A stretch of DNA of 64,000 bases from Campanula takesimana (taxonomy: Eukaryota; Streptophyta; Magnoliopsida; Asterales; Campanulaceae). The notes beneath the pieces were generated by a model. It was not told where the DNA came from. It searched no databases and was given only the letters and a program-made list of their open reading frames with translations. The translations under genes were made by a program, and so were the position numbers. This document shows positions 33,254 through 44,680 of the stretch, piece after piece; positions within the stretch are counted from its first letter, which is position 1; every line of letters starts with the position of its first letter. The stretch covers positions 1 to 64,000 of the forward strand of contig JAOWBW010000865.1 of assembly GCA_026119855.1 (NCBI GenBank), in the 5' to 3' direction.

Positions 33254-34610
33254 TGGAGAAGGAGTGCGCTGAGGATGGTTTCTTGCTCCCCCTGAACTGG
33301 TTTCCTCTATGTCTGAAATGTCATCGCCGAAGAAATCAGAGAGGAGTTGTACCCTTGACACGTTGGTCCGTTGAAATTTGAATGAGGGCGCACGGGGAGA
33401 GGAGGCGCGTTGAGAAGGCCGCGCTGGGTAGGCGCGGAAACAGAAGGCCCTTTCTCAATATCAGCACTTGATCCAGCGCCTTTCATGCGCTCTAACTTTT
33501 CTGACTCAGCAGCTTGTTTAGCTTGAAAATCTTCATCTCTTTTTCTTTGAGCCTCAAGCCTGCTGGCTTCTTGCGCTAGCCTTAGATCTCGTTCTTCATC
33601 AGTTTCAAATCTAGTACGTTTGATTGGCGCACGAGGAGGGTCATCAACCACTCTTTTTCCTTGCTTTTCTCTGCGCCTGGCACGGGATCAGCGCTTTGTC
33701 TAGCGCTTGCCTTCACTGCGCTCTTTATCAAAGGTGCGCTTTTAAGGACTGGCGCATCATCGGACTCTGTGTCTTCATCCACTAAGCCTTCACAGTCTTG
33801 ATTTGAATGCCTTTGGCGCGCTTTGTAGGCTTCTTTCTGCGCTTTTTGAGGTCCAAATTAGCTTTACCAAACATTGGAACATCGTTGATCTTATATTCAG
33901 GATTCTCATTCAAAAACTTAACTAACTCAGGGTAAGTTAGAAAAAGTTTTGTGAGAAGAAGGCAGTGTGAGCGGAATCGGGTCTTTCCATCACTTTTGTT
34001 CTTCACAAATTTATCAATTTGCTCACGCAGGGTCTTAAACAGATGTGAGGCCAGTGAAGCTTCTCCTTGGCCATGATGGCAGCTGTGTATTCCCATTGTT
34101 CCACCGTGAATCGGTTCACGTTCCCAGTTTTGAACACAATTGAAGTTCCCACCAAGTGCGCGATGTGAGTTAAGAGTTCTCCACCATCTCGAATTTCGGT
34201 GTTTTTGATATTATTTTGAAGCGTGGGAATATTTAGAAGTGAGGCAGCCATCTTGTTCTGATCATCAACAGAGTAAGTCATCGGACGCCAATAATGCGAT
34301 CTTCACCGGTAGATGGAAAACCAAGCAAGTGTCGAATCACAGATGATGAAATATGGACGTCAACATTTTGAACGCGCGCCTCAATCCGGTAGTGAGTGCG
34401 CCCATTTACATCAATTTCCACTAGAACAGCAGTGGAAAAGAACTCATCCACGAGGAGCGCAGAATAGAAATCTTGGTCCATGGTGAATAAGGGGAGCAGA
34501 CCAGCTACGCGCAGAGTTTCTATGATTTCTCGCCCAATTACTTCACCAGACAGCTCTAATAGATCAAGAGATTCTTCTAATTTGAAATTTGCAAGGTCCT
34601 GGTACTTGTG
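33254..34610 (-). pseudogene. Copia 2 third gene (additional ORF), incomplete and frameshifted
   Basis: On the minus strand a frame is open from about 34610, just after an ACACAAG acceptor-like sequence, through a block that includes DEFFSTAVLVEID. It breaks near 34280, 34010, 33785 and 33600. Further blocks are a KTRFRSHCLLLTKLF segment (about 33990-33945), a Lys/Arg-rich segment with KKRRKKPTKRAK (about 33850-33800), and a charged likely coiled coil with EERDLRLAQEASRLEAQRK (about 33600-33530). The first two have counterparts in the copia 1 third gene at about 7200 and 7671-7715, so the gene is a shared family trait. No membrane segment is evident. The end is lost in the gap. Confidence 0.6.
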
Positions 34611-34991
34611 TATTTAATACGTTCAATCATTGAAATTGAATTTTGAGAAATGATTGAGCCGCAATAGTTAATGCGCGCATGAAGGGGCGCATTACTTCAG
34701 CTAGGCGCATACTCATCTAGGCGCATTACACATCAAGGCGCATTACACATCAAGGCGCATTACATATCAAGGCGCGCAAGGATGGTTGAGGGCGCATAAA
34801 ATTTTTGAAGCGCAATTGATGCTAGGAGCGCATTAGTTGCTGTGCGCGCAGAAATTGTTTAAGCGCAAGGGATGTTTAGGCGCGCAGGAAGTTTTCTTGA
34901 AACTTTGAGAAATTGATTTAATCATTGTACCTAATATACTCATAACTCAACACAACGTAAAATCATTAGTATTGACAAAACTATATTGAAT
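34611..34991 (-). other. Spacer between pol and the third gene of copia 2, rich in GGCGCAT words
   Basis: GGCGCATTACACATCAA is repeated three times in tandem at about 34736-34775, and many further GGCGC or GCGCA words occur up to 34885. No ORF. By position this corresponds to the promoter and intron region of copia 1. Confidence 0.5.
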
Positions 34992-35639
34992 TTAGTTGAG
35001 TTCAAGCATACCCATTTCACCTCTAAAAAACATGAACCGTTTCGCGTCAAGTGCTTTCGTTAGAATGTCGGCGATTTGATAGTCGGTTCCCACGTGTTCC
35101 AAATGAATATTGCCTTTCTCCACGTGGTCTTTGAGGAAGTGATATTTGATGTCGATGTGCTTGGTCTTTGAGTGCATGACAGGATTTTCAGAAACCGCAA
35201 TTGTTGATGTATTGTCGCAGTAGATGGGACAATTTTCTTCGATTATCATAGTCCACCAATTGCTGCTTCATCCAGAGTATTTGGCAACAACAACTTCCCG
35301 CAGCGATATATATTCGGCTTCGGTTGTTGAAACAGATACAGAAGCTTGTTTCTTACTTGCCCATGACACAAGTCGATATCCGAGGAAATGACAAGTGCCA
35401 CTAGTGATTTTCCTATCAATTGTGCATGCTGCATAATCCGCATCTGAATAACCTACAAGTTTAAAGTTCGAATCTTTGGTGTACCAAAGTCCAAGGTTAA
35501 CAGTGCCAGAGAGATATCTTATAATACGTTTCACAGCAATTAAGTGTGCTTCTCTAGGGTCGGATTGATAGCGAGCACAAAACACAAACACTAAACATAA
35601 TATCAGGCCTACTAGCAGTAAGATAAAGGAGTGAGCCAA
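34992..35639 (-). pseudogene. pol: Copia 2 pol, RNase H region and pol end
   Basis: Two overlapping frames on minus (35639-35268 and 35249-34992) carry the copia RNase H: a GYSDADYA segment with catalytic Asp, then a SWASKKQASVSVSTTEAEYI segment, then KHIDIKYHFLKDHVEKG. The frame changes near 35260. Pol ends at the stop at 34992-34994 after MGMLELN. It matches copia 1 at 5129-5835. Confidence 0.85.
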
Positions 35640-35756
35640 TCATACCTCGATAGAGCGTTTGATCAACATGTTTACCTTTTAAATCTTTGTCGAGTTTGTT
35701 GCCGGTGGCCATTGGAGTATCGTATGATTTAGCGTTCTCAAGTCCAAACTTCTTGA

Positions 35757-36420
35757 TTAGTCCTTTGTGTATTTGGATTGGTTGATAAAAATGCCTTCAC
35801 TCATTTGCTTGATTTGAAGCCCGAGGAAGAATGTGAGTTCTCCCATCATGCTCATTTCAAACTTGCTCTTCATTAGTTTCTCAAAACGCTTGCACAACAA
35901 TTCATTAGTAGAACCAAATATAATATCATCAACATAAATTTGAACAAGTAATTTATGACCATTATGTTTGGCAATAAAAAGAGTTGTATCGATTTTACCG
36001 CGAGTGAAGCCTTTTTCGATGAGAAACTTTGATAGTGTATCATACCATGCTCTTGGTGCTTGTTTGAGTCCATACAAAGCTTTCTGGAGTTTGTACACAT
36101 GATTTGGAAATTGTGAATCTTCAAACCCAGGTGGTTGAGCAACATAGACTTGTTCTTGGAGTTCACCATTTAGAAACGCGCTCTTCACATCCATTTGATA
36201 TAACTTGAAGTTCTTGTGAGCGACGTAAGCTAGAAATATTCTGATAGCTTCAAGTCTTGCTACGGGCGCAAAAGTTTCATCGTAGTCATTCCATTCCTTC
36301 TTCTTGCCTATAGCCTTGTGCAACCAATCTTGCTTTGTTTCTCGTGATGGTTCCATTCTCGTCCATCTTGTTCCTGAACACCCATTTTGTACCAATCACT
36401 CCATGATCATTTGGTCTTGG
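35757..36420 (-). pseudogene. pol: Copia 2 pol, reverse transcriptase, largely readable
   Basis: A 212-codon frame on minus (36395-35757) contains FAPVARLEAIRIFLAYVA, QMDVKSAFLNGELQEQVY, LYGLKQAPRAWYDTLSK and the catalytic YVDD at about residue 155. The start of the RT domain lies in another frame around 36423-36713, so breaks flank this piece near 36400 and 35755. RT copies the element RNA into DNA. This is the best-preserved RT in the window. Confidence 0.88.
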
Positions 36421-36719
36421 AACTAGAGTCCAGACCTTACATCGTTCAAATTGATTGAGTTATTCTTGCATTGCAACAACCCAATTAGGATCTTGGAGCG
36501 CTTCATCAGCCTTCTTTGGTTCGATTTGAGAGATAAAAGCAGTGTAAGCATCAAAGTTTGTAGCTCTCCTTGTACGAACACCAACTTGTAGATCACCGAT
36601 GATATTAGCAATTGGATGACCTCTAACTTCACGAATTTCGGAAGGTAAGTTAGGTTGAGTCGTAGAAACTTGAAGGTCTTCAATTGGTACATCTTTACCA
36701 GATTCAAAGTCATTGAAAT

Positions 36720-37842
36720 TTAGGGTTGAACTGGCTCAGAATTGAAATTTGGGTTTACACCAGATGCAGCAGTAGAAATAGGCGCGTGAGAGGAATCATG
36801 AGGCGCATCATTTGAGTGAGGCGCAATAGATGATTCACCAGGCGCATTATACATTGAATTAGGCGCATTTGATGTAGATGGATTTCCTTGAGTTGATAGA
36901 TTCTGATCTTGAGTGGGCGCAACATAAATAGGAGCACCTGTATCATTTAGCTTTATAGAATCATCAGCAACATTTGGAGCCAAATGTGGCTCAAGGAGAG
37001 AATGTTCATCAAATGTAACATGTACAGATTCAACTATCACTAATGTAGTTCTATTAAAAACACGAAAAGCTTTAGAGTGTTTGGCATACCCAACAAAAAT
37101 ACATTCGTCGGCTTTGGCATCGAATTTACCTCTATGTTCATTTCCGTTGTAGAGGATATAACATTTGCAACCAAAGATCTTGAAGAATGCAATGTTGGGA
37201 GTTCTACCACGCCAAAGTTCATACGGAGTCTTGTTGTGAAGTTTGTTGATGAGGGAACGATTTTGAGTAAAACATGCAGTGTTGATAGCTTCTTCCCAAA
37301 AGTACTTAGGCAATTTAGCTTCAGCTATCATCGTCTTTCCCGCTTCAATCAACGTTCTATTCTTTCGTTCAACAACGCCATTTTGTTGAGGGACTCCGGC
37401 GGTTGAAAAGTTGTGATCTATCCCATGATCTTCACAATATCGAGCAACACCGTTGTTCTTGAATTCTGTTCCATTGTCGGATCGAACACTAACGATGTCA
37501 TCTTCTTTTGGGTTTGGAGCAGTCGAAATAAGGTAGTGAGAATATCATAACAATCATCTTTTGTAATCATCATCTCTACCCATGTATATCTTGAATAATC
37601 ATCCACCACAACTAGAGTATACTTGTTTCTTCTAATACTTGCGATTGAAACTGGTCCAAATAGATCAATGTGAAGCAGTTGCAAACATCTTGTGGTTGAA
37701 GGATTTGACTTGCTTGAAAATGACTGCTTCGGTTGTTTGCCAAGTTGACATGCGGCGCACTTTTTGTCATGATGATCAGCAACCTTGGGAGTCCTTTGAC
37801 AAGATTATTCCTGCTGAGTTTAGATAGATACTTGAAGTTCAA
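36720..37842 (-). pseudogene. pol: Copia 2 pol, GAG-pre-integrase and integrase
   Basis: Pieces at 37842-37612 (zinc-binding N-terminus), 37684-37418 (core with LLHIDLFGPVS and VVVDDYSRYTWVE) and 37352-36720 (AKLPKYFWEEA, YELWRGRTPN, IFGCKC and a Pro/Ser-rich tail with GGCGCA-encoded Ala/Pro-containing repeats) make up the integrase. Frames change near 37620 and 37500-37400. The tail includes about eight GGCGCA words between 36780 and 36920. Confidence 0.83.
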
Positions 37843-38310
37843 GTGACTTAAGCGCTTGTGCCACCCAACTTATTTCGTTCACACTTTTAGCTACAAAACA
37901 AAGATTAGTACTAGAGTTCATACTATGGAAATCAATAATATAAATATTTGTCTTACGATATCCCGTGAGTAAGATAGTTCCAGTTTTGCCATTCTTGATA
38001 AGACATTGCGTTGAAGTGAAATGGCATTCTAATCCTTTGTCGCAGAATTGAGATATGGATAATAAGTTGTGCTTGAGCCCTTCGACGAGTGAGACTCTTT
38101 CAATGTACACTTTGTCTTTCTTGAGCTTTCCATATGCTACAACTTGACCTTTGTTATTATCGCCAAATGTTACGGAGGGACCTCTTTCTTCATGGACATC
38201 TTCTAATAAGGATTCATCTCCAGTCATGTGTCTTGAACACCCACTATCGAGAATCCATTCATAATTTCTAGCTTTTGAAGATCCAGCCATGAACAAAGAA
38301 CCTGAAATAT
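37820..38310 (-). pseudogene. pol: Copia 2 pol, aspartic protease region
   Basis: The frame at 38296-37820 starts MFMAGSS and contains LDSGCSRHMTGD (about residues 17-28) and SLVEGLKHNLLSISQF, the copia protease and adjoining segment. It is one open piece of 158 codons that shifts frame into the integrase part near 37860. Confidence 0.85.
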
Positions 38311-40754
38311 AGACATTTAAGCAGGTCCCCTTTATTCCATTTGGGTCCTAGGTTAGCAACTTTTGACAACCCACTCTTGCTTGACCTTAGGATTTTTACG
38401 TCCTTTGGCATTTGGAGTGAATCGCAAAAGGCATTCCACGGCCTTGTGTCCTGAACAGTCACAAATAGAACAATGATGAAAGCCACCAATCACATGAGTT
38501 TTCACAAACTCTTTACTTTTCTTGGGGATGGCATTCTTCTTTGGGTCATGAACGACTAGCCTTAAAAAATCTTTCTTTTGAAATTTTGGAGCGCTTTTTC
38601 TCGGAGGGCGCATAGGGCTAGGAGGCGCACGGCGATGGGGCGCGTGGCTCTTAGGCGCATAATGAGCACTCGGAGAAGGAGCGCGCCTATTTTCAAGAAT
38701 GATTTTGCTAGGAGATGGTTCATCTGTAGCTATATCTTCCCATTAGCTTTCCCAAATTGCTTCGTTGGGTAGACATAGTGGAATGTTTGTCTCTTGAATT
38801 TTTCCTGTCCTTTACCCATTGAATTAGAATGTTTTTTTGGGAATTTCAAAAGTTTGTTGGTTGGTAAATTCACTATCTCTTTCAGCACAGACATCACATT
38901 TAAAGTTGTCACTAGTTGATGAGAATCCAACCCACTTTATCACCACTGACTTTTTGGGACTCAAATATATTCTCCATAGTGACACGAGAATTGGACCACT
39001 CATTTGTAATCTTTTTAAGATCAGTAATTTGAGCAACCAATTCATCGTTTTGAACTTTAAGAAGTGAGTTCTGTTCTGTTAGAAAAGTGTTTTTAACAGT
39101 AAGAGGAGTCATGCTCTTTATCTGCTCCTTAAGGAGGGTGAGTTCAGATTTAAGTAGAGATTTCTCGGTCTTAAGCTGGGAAATTTCATCACATGATAGT
39201 GCTAAAGCTTCCTTCATACTATCAAATCTAGTGATTACCTTTTCAGCCTTTTTGAACAATTTTTCTTGTTCAGCAATCACTTCATCATCATTGATTTTGG
39301 AGATTGGAGCAGTTGGTTCAACCTGTGGTCTAATGTATGCTCATTTTCTCAATTTGTTCCTTGCTCCAAGATCACATCGTGAGAATAGCAATCCACCATC
39401 GTTTTGAGCCGGAGTGAGAAATCCTTGTTCAACGAGCTCGCTGATGGTTGGTCCTTTCTTCTTTTTCACTTCTTGAAAACCTGCAGATTTCTTGATAGGT
39501 TTATTCAAGGCATTCATATCGGGAACATCCTTGGAGAAGTCATCATCAGAATCATAAGCATCAACTTCATCATCATTTGCCATCAAACAAACGAGTCCAT
39601 CATCGGAATCTTCATCGCTCTCATCGGAGTCTGTTTCAATCCAAGTGTTGTGCTCATTTGGTGTGTGCTTCTTCTTCAGCAACCATTCCCTTGTGACGAG
39701 TGAACTTGGGAGTGAATTTGTGAGTATGGCTGCTCTTCTTCTGCATATATTCAAATTTGGGGATCGGGCAGCTTGATGCAAAATGTCCGGGTTTCCTGCA
39801 ATTAAAACAAACAAGATCTTCTTTTCTTTTTGAATCACTGCTCCTTGAAAACTTTTGAGGAACTTTGCTGCTAGATCCTTGAAATTTGTTGGTTGAGCCG
39901 GTCTTGAGAATTTTCTGAACTTTGAAATTTCTTCACAAATAAAGCGAAGTCTTCATCATCCATGTCTAATAGCTCAGAAGTAGAAATTTTGGGATCAGAG
40001 TTTTTTTCATCTTGTACAGGAGCAGGAGTAGGCGCAGGTGTAGGCGCAGCTTCTCTGTGCGCCATCATAGCCATAGATTTTGACTTTCCTTCAGTTTCGC
40101 TGATTCGTTGGAGTTTGAGTTCGTAAACTTTGAGAAAAGTCCAAACATCTAAAGTTCCAGCGTCTTCAAGAGCGCTAGATTTATGTAGGTATCTTGATCC
40201 AAAGCTTGTAGAAAATTTACATTCAAATCTTTGTTGGTAAACTTCATGCCAAGTGAAATACATAGATTGATAATTTCACAGTAGCGTTCATAAGTTTGCC
40301 TCAAGTTTTCACCGGGGAGTTGAGAGAAATTGTTGAATCTCTTTTGTACTTCGTATTTCTTGTTCTCCTTGCAGACGGTGTCTCCTTCAATATGCTCTTC
40401 AATAGCATCCCATAGCTCATTAGCGGTAGCACAATGCATGACTTGTTGTTTCATAGCCGTGCTTAGAGTGCTTAAGAGAATGTTTCTTGCTTTGCCATCA
40501 TTTGCAACTCTTCTAATTTCTTCCTCGGTCCATTCTTCCCTTGGTTTTAGAACTGTAGGTTGAGCAGCGTTGGTGCGTGGATTTGGATTCGCCTTCATCG
40601 GAATATAAGGTCCATAAACGATGGTGTCATGGAGCCTTTCATCGATTGAGTTGAGATGAGTCAATATGCTGAATTTCCACACGTCAAAATGATCTTCATC
40701 AAAGACCGGAACGTGAGTGTAGTTTGAAGTTGCCATAGGTTTTGAGTTTGCCAT
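38311..40754 (-). pseudogene. gag: Copia 2 gag, frameshifted
   Basis: Starts at ATG 40754 on minus. The first 201 codons are open and carry the copia Gag core (DVWKFSILTHL, ELWDAIEEHIEG, then a YCEIINLCISLGMKF segment). A frame change near 40160 leads to an Ala/Pro repeat (APTPAPTPAP, built from GGCGCA words) and an acidic DMDDEDFALFVKKF segment. The zinc knuckle CFNCRKPGHFASSC is read at about 39796-39755 in another frame. An acidic SDESDEDSDD stretch and a long coiled coil (about 39280-38950, leucine- and lysine-rich) follow, as in copia 1. A second CCHC-like site (HCSICDCSGHKAVEC) lies at about 38475-38430. Confidence 0.82.
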
Positions 40755-40814
40755 TTAGAATCGGCACCCAAGCTGTTAAGCTTGAAAAACGAAAAATGTT
40801 TTATAAAGGTGTTT

Positions 40815-40826
40815 GCTCTGATACCA
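40815..40826 (-). other. Primer binding site of copia 2
   Basis: GCTCTGATACCA on +, the complement of TGGTATCAGAGC, lies two bases inside the LTR end at 40829. Confidence 0.92.
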
Positions 40827-40828
40827 CT

Positions 40829-42281
40829 TGTTGGTCCCAAAGGGCAACAAGGGTATGAAAAATAGCTAGAGGGGGGGGGGTGAATAGCTGTTTTAAAATT
40901 CTTTTCGTACCCTTGAAAAACTCAATTGCAAATGCGCACTTTATCAAGTAAGGGTTATGAGATGCGCCTAAGTGAGTGAGTGAAATGCACAGCGGAATTT
41001 AGTAATGAAAATAGGAGCAAAGTGTAATAAAGGGGCGCACACACACTCTAAGTATTTTGGCTCAAAGTGGTTGAAATAAGGAACTAAGGCAAATGATATA
41101 ACAACACAATACAATTCAGTTCAATCAATCTACAATGAGTAAACAAGCAAATAGTGAGTGAAAATAATAACTTGAAAGAAATGACGAGATAATAACACAA
41201 GCTATTTGGAGAGGTTCGATCAATGAAAGATCTACGTCCTCTACCAAGATGGTTAGTCTTGGATTTCTAATCGAGATCTTTATATAATGAGTGAGTGTTA
41301 CAAATTACAATTTGAGCTTATACACTAACTCAAGATCTATTACTATGAAAGAACAAATCCAAAACAATAACCGGTGTATCTCTTAAAGAAGAATCTAAAT
41401 GATTAATCTTAAAGAGGTGCGTGTGTGTTCTTAGTATCAAGGCTCTTTAAATCTTTGAGATGGAGAGCACGAGAAACTAAAGTGTTAAGGCTTGAAGATC
41501 TAGGCTAAGGATGAAGGTATGAAGATGTTCTTGAGAAATCTGGAAAAACGAAGGCAATCTTCAAATCTTCAACAAATGCTTTGAGAGAGAAATTCTTGAA
41601 TTCTTAGCAAAACTCAGCAACTTCAAAATGTTGAAGTTATGGGGTATTTATAGTGAACTTCAAAAAAACTAGCCGTTGGAAATCCTTGTGGATAAGATGA
41701 GCTGTCGCTCGTTGATTGGAGCATGCATATATTATGGCCATTTTGACACTCTACATAAATGTGACCGTTATGGACACGTGTCAACAGATTAGGCGCATAT
41801 GCATCTTTTAACCACCGTTGGATCATTGGCGTAATTTGAATTCTCTTCAAGTCTTCGAGTCTTCAATAAATCACTGAGGGTTGAATAAATACTTTGAGGC
41901 GCGTTTGAGTCAAGAGGCGCATTGAGCTAATAGGCGCACAGTAAGCGTGCGCTTAAATCAAGGGGCGCATAGGCGCGTAACATAGCTTATGAAGAAATCC
42001 TTATGCGCGCGCTCTAAATGGCGCATGGCGCGAATGTAGAAGGCGCGTGGCACGTGGCGCATAAGCGCGGCTCAAACTCACTGAGTGATTTTTCTTGAAA
42101 CTTGATCTTCTTGCCCTATTTCTAAGCCTATTCTATAACAATGGACAACTTGAAAAAATGAAGTAAAAATACTTCTTACATGTGGGTCTAAAGTCCATGA
42201 AATAAAACTTAGGTGATGAATCAATCAAATCTAATAAGTTCTATTACCTAAAAGCTGAGATATGTGTGGGCATACCCAACA
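40829..42281 (-). repeat. 5' LTR of copia 2 (1453 bp)
   Basis: Minus-strand start TGTTGGGTATGCCC at 42281, end GGGACCAACA at 40829. Very rich in GGCGCA/GCGC words, notably 41880-42070. A TATA-like TATTTATAG lies at about 41653-41645 on minus. It borders integrase sequence of a Ty3/gypsy element at 42282 (first five flanking bases GTTAC). Confidence 0.9.
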
Positions 42282-42806
42282 GTTACAATTATTCGGGATC
42301 GACTGAAGACATCCCAGAGTCGACAGAAAAGCTACGCTGATCATCGGAGACGAGACCTTGAGTTCCAGGTTGGAGATTTTGTGTTTCTAAAGTTTCACCG
42401 AAAGCGGGCATAAAGAGGTATGGTAGAGAAAGGTAAGCTTACTCCTAGATTTATTGGGCCCTTTGAAATCATAGAGCGAATTGGGAAGCTAGCCTATCGA
42501 CTTGCGTTACCACCTTCCTTGGGAAAGATGCATGATGTGTTCTATGTCTCAATGCTTCACAAGTATGTCCACGATCCATCTCATGTGTTGTTGGAAGTAC
42601 CCGAGGATATTGAACCCGACATGTCTTACGTGGAGCAACCTATTCGACTAATCGACACCAAAGTCCAAGAATTGAGGAATAAGAGTATCCCCCTTGTTAG
42701 AGTTGTGTGGAGGAACCATCTTGTAGAGGAAGCAACTTGGGAGCTTCGGGAGGAGATGGAGCGTAAATATTTTTGGCTATTTGGTCTTTCGGGTAAGTTC
42801 ACTTAA
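42282..42806 (+). pseudogene. pol: Gypsy integrase C-terminus with chromodomain-like end, partial
   Basis: The sequence enters at a QSRQKSYAD-like segment near 42316, continues with DLEFQVGDFVFLK (about 42355-42393), then, after a one-base frame change near 42425, KGKLTPRFIGPFEIIERIG and FYVSMLHKYVHDPSHV. The end (LRNKSIPLVRVVWRNHLVEEATWE) is the C-terminal block of plant Tekay/Del-type chromoviruses, a modified chromodomain thought to guide insertion into chromatin. Stop TAA at 42804-42806. Lineage is from motif recall. Confidence 0.8.
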
Positions 42807-42828
42807 ATTTCGGGACGATATTTTTCTT

Positions 42829-42840
42829 AAGGGGGAGAGA
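42829..42840 (+). other. Polypurine tract of the gypsy fragment
   Basis: AAGGGGGAGAGA, 22 bases after the pol stop and one base before the LTR. Confidence 0.85.
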
Positions 42841-42841
42841 C

Positions 42842-44680
42842 TGTAACAACCCCAAATCCGGACCCTATATTTTCCTATTATTAATTGAGTAATTGTGTGC
42901 ATTACATTTACTTGCATTTCATTATTACTTGGCAAATATGTGTTAGTTATTTTAATCTAGTAATGTGTCTAGCATTGTTAGGGTGTTCTTAATTAAGTTA
43001 GAATCTAAGGGAGCCTTAGTGTAATTATTAGTTCAAGGGTTATTTTGTTCCTAATATTTGTTGAGGGGATAGTTTGGCTTTTGGTTGGGTTAGGTTGGGT
43101 GGAAAATCCCAGCTTTTAGTTACTCATTTTCACTTTCCCCTTTCTTCCTTGTTGTTCTTTGGTGAGCTTGAGGGTGAAAGAGAGAGCCTCCATGTTGTTC
43201 CCCCAAATCCATCACCATTTCTTACCCAAATCAAGAGGAGAGTTCAATTATTGTTCCTTGTGAAGAGTAGATCAAGATTAGCCAAGTCAAGATTCTTCAT
43301 CTTCAATTTCTAGCTTGGAAGAGGTAAGTTACTACTTGTTTTTTTTCCCTTTAGGTTGTTCATGCAATTCTTGATGAAATTCTTGGTGTTTCATGTTGTT
43401 TGTGATGGGTTGTAACTACTTGGTAGTATGGTATTGTTTGGTAGGGAAAAATGTGGTGGAATTCATCTTTGTGTTGCTGGGTTTCTTGTCATGCTAGAAA
43501 TGGCTGTACATTAGGCTTTGGGGTGTTAGATCTTATCCAAACCCAGAATTCTGCAGAACAAAGACCCATCTGACTAGGATACGCGCGCACCCCTTTTTAG
43601 AGGGCGTGCGCACCCTTATTACACCAATTGGACCAAATCAACTGATGGAAGGAGGCGCACGCACCCTTTTTAAGGAGGCGCGCGCACCCTCCTTATTCCA
43701 AATTGGCCAAATCAACTGATGGAAGGAGGCGCACGCACCCTTTTTAAGGAGGCGCGCGCACCCTCCTTATTCCAAATTGGCCAAATCAACTGATGCTTGG
43801 AGGCGCGCGCACCCTTTTGGTGGGGGCGTGCGCACCCTTGCCCCTTCTGGAATCCTTCATTTTCTTTTAATACCTGATTAGTCCCTAGCTTGTATTTTCT
43901 TCAAATTCCTCTCTAGTCCTTGTCTCGTCGTGACCACTCGAACTTCTCCACTTCCCGAGTCAAGTCCATTATAAGGTTTCTCCATTGGTTTCCCATTTTT
44001 AACCCCCTTCCCTTGGGCCACGGGTTGGGCATTTTGGGATATGACTTTGTGTCATTTTTCCCCGTTTTTGATTGATTTGTTTGGTTCCGGAACCCCTGCT
44101 TCAATTATTGAAGATGATTTGTTGATGCGGTTTGTTGCGGTTTGTTGAAGCTTCAGAGATTATATCCTTACGAAAAAACCTTGACTCAGTATCCTTTGTA
44201 ATGTGTTTAATTCAGCTGCGTGACTATGTGTTGGTTATTGGTTATATGTATTCTATTACAATTGTTGACATGCCATGTAGTTGCATTAGTAACTTACTGA
44301 GATTCTTTCTCACCCCGTTCCCTTTTTAATTGTTTTCCTTAGGTCAGGGCGAGCCAGGGAATAGGCCACAGTGAGCATTGGAAAGGACGACAAGTTTTTG
44401 GGAAGTTGTTGGGCAGGTAGTACGGGTACATTATGTAAATATGTATTTCCTACGGGTAGTTGAACCAAGACTTTAACTTTGTGTCTTTATTGTAATAGCT
44501 TGGAAGTGTGTAATTTAAAGCTAAGTTATGGAATGATGTTAAGTTTAAAAGTGTGGGTTTAGTCTATAAACCCGGTTGTTGTTATTTCTTTTCTTTTGAA
44601 GTTAAGTATTTATTTTCAATTGTCGTCCGCTCGTTACTCGGACGTGGGACCAAGTAGGTCCACGTGTCGGGGTCGCGACA
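42842..44680 (+). repeat. 3' LTR of the gypsy fragment (1839 bp)
   Basis: TGTAACAACCCC to GGGGTCGCGACA. It shares several blocks with the solo LTR at 56863-58977: TTGGTTTCCCATTTTTAACC near 43984, the GTAACTTACTGAGATT block near 44290, and the end block. The LTR contains a three-unit tandem repeat at 43570-43850. Confidence 0.85.
43570..43850 (+). repeat. 74-bp tandem repeat with GCGCGCGCACCC words inside the gypsy LTR
   Basis: AAATCAACTG starts at 43635, 43709 and 43783, a period of 74 bases. Each unit carries two words of GGCGCACGCACCC or GGCGCGCGCACCC type, separated by TTTTTAAGGA. Confidence 0.88.

Larger units (their letters stand above)
33254..42281 (-). mobile_element. Copia 2: Sirevirus-like Ty1/copia element, 3' end lost in the gap
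   Basis: Read on the minus strand: 5' LTR (42281-40829), tRNA-Met primer site, gag, pol and a third gene that runs into the gap. It is related to copia 1 throughout and shares the last ~60 bases of the LTR, but its LTR begins TGTTGGGTATGCCC and it is better preserved. It sits inside a Ty3/gypsy integrase (42282-42806). Its 3' LTR is not in the window. Confidence 0.88.
42282..44680 (+). mobile_element. 3' fragment of a Ty3/gypsy chromovirus-like element
   Basis: Integrase C-terminal coding sequence, a polypurine tract and a complete LTR remain. Everything upstream was separated by the insertion of copia 2 and would be expected beyond its missing 3' LTR, in or past the gap. The LTR is related to the solo LTR at 56863-58977. 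Confidence 0.82.

Noticed and set aside
33084..33361. Open frames containing runs of unknown residues
   Set aside because: They are read through the 100-N gap.
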